64,000 nt of DNA. Origin: Antedon bifida. Lineage: Eukaryota; Echinodermata; Crinoidea; Comatulida; Antedonidae. The position numbers and the translations under genes were made by a program. The notes beneath the pieces are model-generated. The model worked only from the letters and a program-made list of their open reading frames with translations. It searched no databases and was not told the DNA's origin. This document shows positions 1 to 12,840 of this stretch, piece by piece; positions within the stretch are counted from its first letter, which is position 1, and the number at the start of each line of letters is the position of its first letter. The stretch spans positions 26,727,001-26,791,000 of the forward strand of contig OY727095.1 of the NCBI GenBank assembly GCA_963402885.1, read 5' to 3'.

Positions 1-245
1 CAAAAGCGTCAATAACTTTGGTCACTTTTTTTCATCTATTCTGCACTGAATGTAGTACGTATACAATATAGTGTTATGCTTAATAATTCTGTATTCTGTA
101 GACATGACACAAAATAGAGAGCACACTAAAATTGTTCCAATGGCATAATCGGTTTTCTGTGCTCAATATTCTAACGTATGACGTGCACGTGCAGTTTGCG
201 CTGCGGATAACCTAACTCGTCCGTAGTGACGAGTTCAAATCTAGT
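1..245 (+). mobile_element. Array unit 0, 3' end only
   Basis: The last 245 bases of a unit cut by the window edge. The 3' arm GCGGATAACC is at 203-212, hairpin arms are AACTCGTC 214-221 and GACGAGTT 228-235, and CTAGT is at 241-245. Confidence 0.8.
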
Positions 246-2011
246 TGGTTATCCGCACTTGGCGGATAACCCCTTGTTATTGTCAGGATCTTTTTTTTGG
301 TTATCCGCACTTGGCGGATAACCCCTTGTTATTGTCAGGATCTTTTTTTTTTTTTTTTTTTTTTGGTTATCCGCACTTGGCGGATAACCCCTTGTTATTG
401 TCAGGATCTTTTTTTTTTTTTTAGTTATCCGCATTCAGCGGATAACTCCTTGTAACTGTCCTGTTTCATCATCTTTTTTTTTTTCTGTATTATTCTTCTT
501 TCTTTCTGTCATTTTTGTGCAGAGCGTATCTCTAAAACTTGTAAAGTTAACATTTCATAACTTTGTCAACATGTGGGCATTCACTTGAAGTTGTGCTTTT
601 TTATTTTTGAATGACGTCAGAGTTGCGCAACATGACTTACGCGCGTTTTAACGAATTTCGCGTATTTAACATAAATCGAAAACCATATAACATTTTAAAT
701 TGAAACTTAGTAAAAGTTTAATTTATATCTTGCGCTAACTGACTGTGAAAAAAAAATGGCATGTTTCACACAAAGTTACGCGCGCACGCGCGTTTAAAAT
801 TTTAAAGTGCGAAAAAAAAATTTCTAATCAACTTTCTACGCGTTTCATGTTATTTTAAGCATGTCAAAAATTACCACGCGCGCGCATTTTTTTACGTGCG
901 CGGTGCGCACGTAGCGAAGATAACATACTTTTCCCGCATGATTTATGTTTTTCAAGCCTTTTACAGTACTTTTACCAACTTTTAAACAATTTCGACTGAA
1001 AATTACGTCATACGAGCACGTCGAATTGGATAATTTGCGCGCGTTTTTGATGAAAAAGTTCAAAAATTCGTCAAAATGATGCATTTTTTTAAACCGTTGT
1101 AGCTTCTAAACTAAACGGTAAAAATTATTTTTATTACATATTCTGGAAGTTAATGAGTTGTAGATATCGGATCATGCATTAATATGGCTAACCGGACATT
1201 GTGACGTCATCGTATGGCCACGCGAATATAAAATATAGGATTTTTGTATCTTTCATCATAGCTCATCACATTTAATAGAGCGCATCTCCAATTATCTGTT
1301 TTCCATTTTCACCCCGATTTTTATATTATCTAGGTCAATCAACTATCTTTCGCATGAGTTAAAAATATTTTAATTTTTATGACGTCATCATGTCTAAAAA
1401 TGAAAATAACGTGGGTCACTTATTTTCATCTTTACAGTAAATTTCAATCTGTTATAGCTCGTCAGAATAAAACGAGATAATCATTATTAAACGTTTTCTG
1501 GAAGCTATTGGATTGTAAATACGAATTCATGTAAACATTTTGCCAATCGGATGTTGTGACGTCATCATACGGCCAGTTGAATAAAAAAAGTCGTATTTTC
1601 ATATTTTGCGTAATAGTTCATCACATTTAAAAGGGCGCGCATCTATATTTTACGTATTCAAATTTCTTCTACACGGTAATATGTGGTTGCTGAGATAATG
1701 TCCTTCCGAAATTGCTATCTTAGTGTTTCATTTTGATACCGTCGCCATGTTGAAAATAAGAATAAACGGGGGGTCCCGTAATTTCACCTATTCTACACTG
1801 TATGTAACATGTATACAGATTATACCGTTTGCACTGTATATACTATATGACGCAAAATTGACAGAATTCAGCACTAACAGCATATGATATTCTTCAGTTC
1901 AGGTCATAATGCCATAATCTTTTTCCGTGTGCAAAATTCCAACGTATGACGTGCGCGTGGCGTTTGTCGTGCGGATAACTAACTCGTCAAAGTGACGAGT
2001 TCAAATCTAGT
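246..2011 (+). mobile_element. Array unit 1 (long, AGTTATCCGC subtype)
   Basis: It begins with four successive 5' hairpins (247-271, 299-323, 365-389, 423-447) separated by poly-T. The fourth has arms AGTTATCCGC/GCGGATAACT. The 3' arm at 1971-1980 is GCGGATAACT, with the same changed base, so this unit's two ends match each other and not the majority sequence. The 1.77-kb body has an extra internal module (about 1430-1740). TGACGTCA occurs at 1202, 1380 and 1558. Confidence 0.75.
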
Positions 2012-3164
2012 TTTTCTTTCTTATTCTTCTTTCTTTCCCAGAATTTTGTTGCGCGTGTATCTCTAAATCTTCTCAACATAACAGTGTATAACTTTATCAA
2101 AAGATTGACCTCTATCTGAAGATGTCGTAATAAGGTTTTCAATCCCGTGCAAGTGGCGCAGCGTAAGTTACGCGCAATTTTATGAATTTCGCGTATTTAA
2201 CATAGGTTAAAAACCAAAAGTCATTTTGTATTGACACTTGGTGAAAATTTAAGTCATATCAAGGGCAAACTTTCTATGGATTAAAAATTGCATGTTTCAG
2301 ACAAAGTTACGCGCGCACGCGCGTTTAAAATTTCAAATTGCGAAAAATCAATTTCTAATCAACTTTCTATGCGTTTCATGTCATTTTGAGCATGTCAAAA
2401 ATTCCCATGCGCGCGCAATTTTTTTACGCGCACGGTGCGCACGTAGCGTTAAAACATGCTTTTTTCGCGTGATTTATGTTTTTCCAGCCATTTCTAGTAA
2501 TTTTACCAACTTTTAAACAATTTCGAATTAAAATCACGTCATACGAGCACGTGGAATTAGATAATTTACGCGCGTTTTTGATGAAAAAGTTCAAAAATTC
2601 GTCAAAATTATGCCTTTTTTTAAACAGTCATAGATTCTAAACTACATGGTAAATTTTATTTTTTATTACATATTCTGAAAGTAGATGAGTTGTAGATATC
2701 AATCATGCATCGATATGGCTAACCTGACATTGTGACGTCATCGTATGGCCACTCGAATATAAAATAGAGGATTTTTGTCTCTTTCGTCATAGCTCATCAC
2801 ATTTAATAGAACGCATCTCCACTTATCGGTATTCCATTTCCCGTTATTTTTTTATATTGTCTAGGTCAATCAATTACCTTTCGCATGATTTACCAGTTTT
2901 TAAAATTGTGATGACGTCATCATGTTCAAAAGCGTCAATAACTTTGGTCACTTTTTTTCATCTATTCTGCACTGTATGTAGTACGTATACAGTATATAGT
3001 GTTATGCTTAATATATTTAGACGTGACACAAAATAGAGAGCGCACTAAAATTGTTCCAATGGCATAATCGTTTTTCTGTGCGCAATATTCTAACGTATGA
3101 CGTGCACGTGCAGTTTGCGTGGCGGATAACCCGAATTCGTCAAAGTGACGAGTTCAAATCTAGT
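2012..3164 (+). mobile_element. Array unit 2
   Basis: A 1.15-kb unit without a 5' hairpin; it starts in the T/C-rich leader (TTTCTTTCTTATTC). The 3' arm GCGGATAACC is at 3122-3131, followed by the AATTCGTC/GACGAGTT hairpin and CTAGT. Confidence 0.75.
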
Positions 3165-4375
3165 TGGTTATCCGCACTTGGCGGATAACCCCTTGTTATT
3201 GTCAGGATCTTTTTTTTTTTTTTTTTTTTCTTTCTTATTCTTCTTTCTTTCCCAGAATTTTGTTGCGCGTGTATCTCTAAATCTTCTCAACATAACAGTG
3301 TATAACTTTATCAAAAGATTGACCTCTATCTGAAGATGTCGTAATAAGGGTTTCGGTCCCGTGCGAGTGGCGCAACGTAAGTTACGCGCAATTTTATGAA
3401 TTTCGCGTATTTAACATAGGTTAAAAACCAAAAGTCATTTTGTATTGACACTTGGTGAAAATTTAAGTCATATCAAGGGCAAACTTTCTATGGATTAAAA
3501 ATTGCATGTTTCATACAAAGTTACGCGCGCACGCGCGTATAAAATTTCAAAATGCAAAAAATCAATTTCTAATCAACTTTCTATGCGTTTCATGTCATTT
3601 TGAGCATGTCAAAAATTCCCACGCGCGCGCAAATTTGTACGCGCGCAGTGCGCACGTTGCGTTAAAACATGCTTTTTTCGCGTGATTTATGTTTTTCCAG
3701 CCATTTCTAGTAATTTTACCAACTTTTAAACAATTTCGAATTAAAATCACGTCATACGAGCACGTGGAATTAGATAATTTACGCGCGTTTTTGATGAAAA
3801 AGTTCAAAAATTCGTCAAAATTATGCCTTTTTTTAAACAGTCATAGATTCTAAACTACATGGTTAATTTTATTTTTTATTACATATTCTGAAAGTAGATG
3901 AGTTGTAGATATCGAATCATGCATCGATATGGCTAACCCGATATTGTGACGTCATCGTATGGCCACTCGAATATAAAATAGAGGATTTTTGTCTCTTTCG
4001 TCATAGCTCATCACATTTAATAGAGCGCATCTCCACTTATCGGTATTCCATTTTCCGTTATTTTTTTATATTGTCTAGGTCAATCAATTACCTTTCGCAT
4101 GATTTACCATTTTTAAAATTGTGATGACGTCATCATGTTCAAAAGCGTCAATAACTTTGGTCACTTTTTTTCATCTATTCTGCACTGAATGTAGTATGTA
4201 TACAGTATAGTGTTATGCTTAATATACTTAGACGTGACACAAAATAGAGAGCGCGCTAACATTTTGTCAATGGCATAATCGTTTTTCTGAGCGCAATATT
4301 CTAACGTATGACGTGCACGTGCAGTTTGCGTGGCGGATAACCCGAATTCGTCAAAGTGACGAGTTCAAATCTAGT
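3165..4375 (+). mobile_element. Array unit 3
   Basis: 5' hairpin at 3166-3190, poly-T, then a body very similar to unit 2. The 3' arm is at 4333-4342 and CTAGT closes the unit. Confidence 0.75.
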
Positions 4376-5589
4376 TGGTTATCCGCACTTTGGCGGATAA
4401 CCCCTTGTTATTGTCAGGATCTTTTTTTTTTTTTTTTTCTTTTTTTTCTTTTTTCTTCTTTCTTTCCCAGAATTTTGTTGCGCGTGTATCTCAAAATCTT
4501 CTTAACATAACATTGTATAACTTTATCAGAAGATTGACCTCTATCTGAAGATGTCGTAATAAGGTTTTCGGTCAAGTCCGAGTTGCGCAGCGTAAGTTAC
4601 GCGCGATTTTATGAATTTCAATGATTGATCATAGATTAAAAACCAAAAGTAATTTTGTATTGACACTTGGTGAAAATTTAAGTCATATCATGCGCAAACT
4701 TTCTATGGATTAAAATGGCAGGTTGCGCAGAAAGTTACGCGCGCACGCGCGTTTAAAATTTCAAAATGCAAAAAATCAACTTCTAATCAACTTTCTACGC
4801 GTTTCATGTCATTTTGAGCATTTCCAAAATTTCCACACGTGCGCAATTTTTTTACGCGCGCGTGCGTACGTAGCGCAAAAACATCATTTTTTTGCTTGAT
4901 TTTTGTTTTTCCTGTCTTTTTTTAGTAGATTTACTAACTTTCAAACAATTTCGACTTAAAATCACGTCATACGAGCACGTAGAATTGAAAAATTTGCGCG
5001 CGTTTTTGATGAAAAAGTTCAAAAATTCGTGAAAATTATGCCTTTTTTAAAAAAGTCATAGATTATAAACTACGTGGTGAACTTTTTTTAAATTACAGAT
5101 TCTGGAAGTAGATGAGTTGTAGATATCAAATCATCCATGAATATGGCTAACCGGACATTGTGACGTCATTGTATGGCCACTCGAATATAAAATATAGGAT
5201 TTTTGTTTCTTTCGTCATAGCGCATCATATTTAATAGAGCGCATCTCTACTTATCCGTATTCCATTTCCACCATTTCTTTATATTATCTAGGTCAATCAA
5301 TTATCTTTCACATGATTTACCATTTTTAAAATTGTGATGGCGTCATCATGGTCAAAAGCGTCATTAACTTTGGTCACTTAGTTTCACCTATTCTGAACTG
5401 TATGTAGTACGTATACAGTACATAGTGTTATACCGTATATATTTAGACGTGACACAAAATAGAGAGCGCACTAACATTTTTTCATTGGCATAATCGTTTT
5501 TCTGCACGCAATATTCTACGTGTGACGTGCACGTGGCTTTTGCGCTGCGGATAACCTAACTCGTCCGTAGTGACGAGTTCAAATCTAGT
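4376..5589 (+). mobile_element. Array unit 4
   Basis: 5' hairpin at 4377-4402 with a one-base longer loop than usual, then a poly-T leader, body, 3' arm GCGGATAACC, hairpin and CTAGT. Confidence 0.75.
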
Positions 5590-6738
5590 TTTCTTTCTTA
5601 TTCTTCTTTCTTTCCCAGAATTTTGTTGCGCGTGTATCTCTAAATCTTCTCAACATAACATTGTATAACTCAATCAGAAGATTGACCTCTATCTGAAGAT
5701 GTCGTAATAAGGTTTTCGGTCCCGTCCGAGTTACGCAGCGTAAGTTACGCGCGATTTTATGAATTTCGCGTACTTAATTTAGATAAAAAACCATTAAACT
5801 ATTTAAATTGAAACTTGGCAAAAGTTTAATTTATATCATGCGCTAACTTTCTATGGAGAGAAAATGGCATGTTTTACAGAAAGTGACGCGCGCACGCGCG
5901 TTTACAATTTTAAAATGCGAAAAATCAATTTCTAATCAACTTTCTATGCGTTTCATGTCATTTTGAGCATGCCAAAAATTCCCACGCGCGCGCATATTTT
6001 TATGCGCACGTGCGCACATAGCGTTAAAAACATACTTTTTTTGCGTGAGTTATGTTTTTCCAGCCTTTTCTAGTAATTTTTCCAACTTTTAAACAATTTC
6101 GACTCAAAATCACGTCATACGAGCACGTGTAATTGGATAATTTGCGCGAGTTTTTGATGAAAAAGTTCAAAAATTTGTCAAAATTATGCCTTTTTTTAAA
6201 CAGTCATAGATTCTAAACTACAAGGTAAATTTTATTGTTTATTACATATTCTGAAAGTAGATGAGTTGTAGATATCGAATCATGCATTGATATGGCTAAC
6301 CCAATATTGTGACGTCATCGTATGGCCACTCGAATATAAAATAGAGGATTTTTGTCTCTTTCGTCATAGCTCATCACATTTAATAGAGCGCATCTCCACT
6401 TATCCGTTTTTCATTTTCCCCCATGTTTTTATATTGTCTAGGTCAATCAATTATCTTTCGCATGATTTACCATTTTTAAATTTTTTGTGACGTCATCATG
6501 TCCAAAAGCGTCAATAACTTTGGTCACTTATTTTCACCTATTCTGCACTGTATGTAGTACGTATACAGTATAGTGTTATACTGTATATACTTAGACGTGA
6601 CACAAAATAGAGAGCGCACTAACATTTTTTCAATGGCATAATCGTTTTTCTGCGCGCAATATTCTAACGTATGACGTGCACGTGGCGTTTGCGCTGCGGA
6701 TAACCTAACTCGTCCGTAGTGACGAGTTCAAATCTAGT
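5590..6738 (+). mobile_element. Array unit 5
   Basis: No 5' hairpin. The body is nearly identical to unit 6, so the pair is a recent tandem duplication. Promoter-like pair: TGACGTCA 6310-6317 and TATAAAATA 6335-6343, with a second TGACGTCA at 6488-6495. Confidence 0.75.
6310..6343 (+). promoter_or_regulatory. CRE-type site plus TATA box, representative of the units
   Basis: Palindromic TGACGTCA (6310-6317) stands 17 bases before TATAAAATA (6335-6343). The same arrangement, with flanking CGTATGGCCAC, recurs in nearly all array units (for example 34583-34616). Known: TGACGTCA is the ATF/CREB core site. Whether transcription starts here is inference. Confidence 0.4.
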
Positions 6739-7897
6739 TTTTCTTTCTTATTCTTCTTTCTTTCCCAGAATTTTGTTGCGCGTGTATCTCTAAATCTTCT
6801 CAACATAACATTGTATAACTTAATCAGAAGATTGACCTCTATCTGAAGATGTCCTAATAAGGTTTTCGGTCCCGTCCGAGTTACGCAGCGTAAGTTACGC
6901 GCGATTTTATGAATTTCGCGTACTTAATTTAGATAAAAAACCATTAAACTATTTAAATTGAAACTTGGCAAAAGTTTAATTTATATCATGCGCTAACTTT
7001 CTATGGAGAGAAAATGGCATGTTTTACAAAAAGTTACGCGCGCACGCGCGTTTCAAATTTAAAAATGCGAAAAATCAATTTCTAATCAACTTTCTATGCG
7101 TTTCATGTCATTTTGAGCATGCCAAAAATTCCCACGCGCGCGCATATTTTTATGCGCACGTGCGCACATAGCGTTAAAAACATACTTTTTTCGCGTGATT
7201 TATGTTTTTCCAGCCTTTTCTAGTAATTTTACCAACTTTTAAACAATTTCGACTCAAAATCACGTCATACGAGCACGTGGAATTGGATAATTTGCGCGAG
7301 TTTTTGATGAAAAAGTTCAAAAATTTGTCAAAATTATGCCTTTTTTTAAACAGTCATAGATTCTAAACTACAAGGTAAATTTTATTGTTTATTACATATT
7401 CTGAAAGTAGATGAGTTGTAGATATCGAATCATGCATTGATATGGCTAACCCAATATTGTGACGTCATCGTATGGCCACTCGAATATAAAATAGAGGATT
7501 TTTGTCTCTTTCGTCATAGCTCATCACATTTAATAGAGCGCATCTCCACTTATCCGTATTTCATTTTCCCCCATGTTTTTATAATGTCTAGGTCAATCAA
7601 TTATCTTTCGCATGATTTACCATTTTTAAATTTTTTGTGACGTCATCATGTCCAAAAGCGTCAATAACTTTGGTCACTTATTTTCACCTATTCTGCACTG
7701 TATGTAGTACGTATACAATATAGTGTTATGCTTAATAATTCTGTATTCTGTAGACGTGACACAAAATAGAGAGCACACTAAAATTGTTCCAATGGCATAA
7801 TCGTTTTTCTGTGCTCAATATTCTAACGTATGACGTGCACGTGCAGTTTGCGTGGCGGATAACCCGAATTCGTCAAAGTGACGAGTTCAAATCTAGT
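6739..7897 (+). mobile_element. Array unit 6
   Basis: Near-identical to unit 5 along most of its length but diverging in the last 200 bases, where it resembles units 1/3. This suggests recombination between units. No 5' hairpin. Confidence 0.75.
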
Positions 7898-9278
7898 TGG
7901 TTATCCGCACTTGGCGGATAACCCCTTGTTATTGTCAGGATCTTTTTTTTTTTTTTTTTTTTTTTTTGGTTATCCGCACTTGGCGGATAACCCCTTGTTA
8001 TTGTCAGGATCTTTTTTTTTTCTTTTTTTTTTTTTTGGTTATCCGCAACTTAGTTGCGGATAACCCTTGTTATTGTCACGTTTCTTTTTTTATCTTCTTT
8101 GTTATTCTTCTTTCTTTCCCAGAATTTTGTGTCACGCATATCTGTCATTCTTGTAAACATGACATTTCATAACTTGGTCAACATATGGAAATTTACGTGA
8201 AATTGTGCACCTCCATATTTTTAATGACGTTAGAGTCGCGCAGCGTAAGTTACGCGCGATTTTATGAATTTCAATGATTGATCATAGATTATAAACCAAA
8301 AGTCATTTTGTTTTGACACTTAGTGAAAATTTAAGTCATATCAAGGGCAAACTTTCTATGGATTATAAATGACATGTTTCACAAGAAGTTACGCGTGCAC
8401 GCGCATTTAAAATTTTAAAATGCGCAAAATTAATTTCTAATCAACTTTCTACGCTGATCATGACAATTTAAACATGTCAAAAATTCCCACGCGCGCGAAA
8501 AAAATTACGCGTAAGGTGCGCACGGAGCATGAAAATCATGTGTTTTTTTCTTGAATTATGATTTTACAGCCTTTCTTAGTCATTTTAAAAAAGATTTACA
8601 TCATTTCAAATTTAAATGACGTCATACGAACACGTTGATTTAGACAATTTGCGCGCGTTTTAGTTGCAAAAGTGACAACATATTGTCAAAATTAAGCCTA
8701 TTTTTAATCTATTATAGCTCCTCAGGATCATCCACGACCCCCAATTTTTTTAATTTAATATGTAAGCAGATATGTTGTAGATATGAATTCATGCAGAACC
8801 TTTACCACTCGGGTGTTATGACGTCATCGTATGGCCACACGAATGTAAAATATAGGATTTTTTACTCTTTCGTTATTGCTCATCATATTAAATAGAGCGC
8901 ATCTCACTTTTACGTGCCCAAAATTCTTCAAATTTGATTTAATGTAATTATTTAGATAATTATCTTCTAAAATTGTTATCTTTATATGTCAATTTGATGA
9001 CGTCATCGTGTTAATAATTGGATTTAAAAGATGGGTCTCATAATTTTGTCTATGCTACACTGTATATAACATATACAGTTTATTCTGTAAAATACTGTAA
9101 TATGATGTATGCTACATAATAGGTACAATTCAGCACTGTAAACATATTTATTTCATGTCATAGGATGGCATAATAATTGTCGAGGTTCATATGGTTAAGA
9201 ATGTGCATGTTGCGTTTGCGCGTGGCTTTTGGGCTGCGGATAACCTAACTCGTACGTAGTGACGAGTTCAAATCTAGT
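7898..9278 (+). mobile_element. Array unit 7 (B-type body)
   Basis: Three successive 5' hairpins: 7899-7923, 7968-7992 and a longer-stem B-type at 8037-8065 (arms begin GGTTATCCGCAAC). The body has the B-type signature GAAAAAAATTACGCGTAAGG. It is 1.38 kb long and ends with the usual arm, hairpin and CTAGT. Confidence 0.75.
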
Positions 9279-10430
9279 TTTTCTATGTTCTTCTTTCTTT
9301 CCACGAATTTTTGTTCGCAGCGTATCTCTAATTCTGGCCAACACATGATTGTATAACTTTGTCATAAGATTGCCCTGTAGCTGTAGATGTGCAAGAAACT
9401 TTTTTTTATGATTTTCGATTCGCGCAGCGTAAGTTACGCGCGATTTTATGAATTTCAATGATTGATCATAGACTAAAAACCAAAAGTTATTTTGTATTGA
9501 AACTTGGTGAAAATTTAAGTCATACTATGCGCAAACTTTCTATGGATTAAAAATTACATGTTTTACAGAAAGTTACGCGCGCACGCGCGTTTAAAATTTC
9601 AAAATGCGAAAAATCAATTTCTAATCAACTTTCTACGCGTTTCAAGTCATTTTTAGCATTTCAAAAATTCCCACGCGTGCGCAATTTATTTACGCGCGCG
9701 TGCGCACGTAGCTCAAAAACATCCTTTTTTTGCTTGATTTTTGTTTTTTCAGTCTTTTTTAGTAAATTTACCAATTTTCAATCAATTTCGACTTAAAATC
9801 ACGTCACACGAGCACGTAGAATTGGATAATTTGCGCGCCTTTTTGATGAAAAACTTCAAAAATTCGTCAAAATTAGACCTTTTTTTAAACTGTCATAAAT
9901 TCTAAACTACGTGGTGAACTTTTTTTAAATTACATATTCTGGAAGTAGATGAGTTTTATTTCTCGAATCATGCATTGATATGGCAAACCGGACATTGTGA
10001 CGTCATCGTATGGCCACCCGAATATAAAATATAGGATTTTTTTCTCTTTCGTCAGAGCTCTTCAAATTTAATAGAGCGCATCTCTACTTATCCATATTCC
10101 ATTTCCCTCAATTTTTTTATTTTGTCTAGGTCAATCAATTATCTTTCGCATGATTTACAATTTTTAAAATTGTTATGACGTCATCATGTTCAAAAGCGTC
10201 AATAACTTTGGTCACTTCTTTTCACCTATTCTGCACTGTATGTAGTACGTATACAGTTACATATAGTGTATACCGTATATACTCAGACGTGACGCAAAAC
10301 AGAGGGCGCACTAACATTTTTTCAATGGCATAATCGTTTTTCTACGCGCAATATTCTAACGTATGACGTGCGCGTGGCTTTTGCGCTGCGGATAACCTAA
10401 CTCGTCCGTAGTGACGAGTTCAAATCTAGT
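9279..10430 (+). mobile_element. Array unit 8
   Basis: 1.15-kb unit without a 5' hairpin. The leader begins TCTATGTTCTTC. Standard 3' end. Confidence 0.75.
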
Positions 10431-11579
10431 TTTCTTTATTCTTCTTTCTTTCCCGGAATTTTGTTCGCAGCGTATCTCTAATACTTGTCAACATAAGATT
10501 ATATAACTTTGTCAGAAGATTGACCTCTAACTGTAGATGTGCAAGAAACTTCGTTTTATGATTTTAGAGTTGCGCAACGTGACTTACGCGCGATTTTATG
10601 AATTTCAATGATTGATCATAGATAAAAAACCAAATATCATTTTTTATTGAAACTTGGTGAAAATTTAAGTTATATCAACCGCAAACTTTCTATGGATTCA
10701 AAATGGCATGTTTCACATAAAGTAACGTGCGCACGCGCGGTTAAAATTTCAAAATGCGTAAAATCAATTTCTAATCAATTTTCTACGCGTTTCATGTCAT
10801 TTTGAGCATTTCAAAAATTCCCACGCTCGCGCGCATTTTTGCGCGCGCGGTGCGCACGTAGCACTAAAATTATATTTTTATGCGTGATTTATGTTTTTCC
10901 AGCCTTTTCCAGTAATTTTACCAACTTTTTAAACAATTTCAACTTACAATCACGTCATACGAGCACGTCGAATTGGATAATTTGCGCGCGTTTTTGATGA
11001 AAAAGTTCAAAAAGTCGTAAAAATTATGCCTTTTTTTAAACAGTCATAGATTCTAAACTACATGATAAACTTTTCTTTTTTTTACATATTCTGGAAGTTG
11101 ATGAGTTGTAGATATCGGATCATGAATTAATATGGCTAACCGGACATTGTGACGTCATCGTAGGGCCACTCGAATATAAAATATTGGATTTTTGTCTCTT
11201 TCTTCATAGCTCTTCACATTTAATAGAGCGCATCTCCACTTATCCGTATTCCATTTCCCTCCATTTTTTTATATTGTCTAGGTCAATCAATTACCTTTCG
11301 CATGATTTACCATTTTTAAATTTGTTGTGACGTCATCCTGTCCAAAGGCGTCAATAACTTTGGTCACTTATTTTCACCTATTCTTCACTGTATGTAGTAC
11401 GTATACAATATATAGTGTAAACTGTTTATACTTAGACGTGACACAAAATAGAGAGCACACTAACATTTTTTCAATGGCTTAAGCGTTTTTCTCTTCGCAA
11501 TATTCTAACGTATGACGTGCACGTGGCGTTTGCGGTGCGGATAACCTAACTCGTCCGTAGTGACGAGTTCAAATCTAGT
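10431..11579 (+). mobile_element. Array unit 9
   Basis: 1.15-kb unit without a 5' hairpin. Standard body and 3' end. Confidence 0.75.
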
Positions 11580-12840
11580 TGGTTATCCGCACTTGGCGGA
11601 TAACCCCTTGTTATTGTCACGATCTTTTTGGTTATCCGCACTTTGGCGGATAACCCCTTGTTATTGTCAGGATCTTTTTTTTTTTTTTCTTTTTTTTCTT
11701 TTTTCTTCTTTCTTTCCCAGAATTTTGTTGCGCGTGTATCTCAAAATCTTCCTAACATAACATTGTATAACTTTATCAGAAGATTGACCTCTATCTGAAG
11801 ATGTCGTAATAAGGTTTTCGGTCCAGTCCGAGTTGCGCAGCGTAAGTTACGCGCGATTTTATGAATTTCAATGATTGATCATAGATTAAAAACCAAAAGT
11901 CATTTTGTATTGAAACTTGGTGAAAATTTAAGTCATATCAAGCGCAAACTTTCTATGGATTAAAAAGGCAGGTTGCGCAGAAAGTTACGCGCGCACGCGC
12001 GTTTAAAATTTCAAATTGCGAAAAATCCATTTCTAATCAACTTTCTACGCGTTTCATGTCATTTTGAGCATTTCAAAAATTCCCACGCGTGCGCAATGTT
12101 TTTACGCGCGCGTGCGCACGTAGGGCAAAAACATGTTTTTTTTGCTTGATTTTTGTTTTTTCAGCCTTTTCTAGTAATTTTACCAACTTTCAAACAATTT
12201 CGACTTAAAATCACGTCATACGAGCACGTAGAATTGAACAATTTGCGCGCGTTTTCGATAAACAATTTCAAAAATTTGTCAAAATTATACCTTTTTTTAA
12301 ACAGTCATAGATTCTAAACTACATGGTCAATTTTATTTTTTTTTACATATTCTGAAAGTAGATGAGTTGTAGATATAGAATCATGCATCCATTTGGCTAA
12401 CCGGATATTGTGACGTCGTCGTATGGCCACTCCAATATCAAATATAGGATTTTTGTCTCTTTCGTCATAGCTCATCACATTTAATTGAGCGCATCTCTAC
12501 TTATCCATATTCCATTTTCCTCAATTTTGTAATATTGTCTAGGTCAATTAATTATCTTTTACATGATTTACCATTTTTAAAATTGTGATGACGTCATCAT
12601 GTTCAAAAGCGTCAATAACTTTGGTCACTTATTTTCACCTATTCTGAACTGTATGTAGTACGTTTACAGTATATAGTGTATACCGTATATACTTTGACGT
12701 GAAGCAAAATAGAGAGCGCACTAACATTTTTTCAATAGCATAATCGTTTTTCTGTGCGCAATATTCTAACGTATGACGTGCGCGTGGCTTTTGGGCTGCG
12801 GATAACCTAACTCGTACGTAGTGACGAGTTCAAATCTAGT
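11580..12840 (+). mobile_element. Array unit 10
   Basis: Two 5' hairpins (11581-11605 and 11630-11655) with a very short T spacer. The second half is similar to unit 11. Confidence 0.75.
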
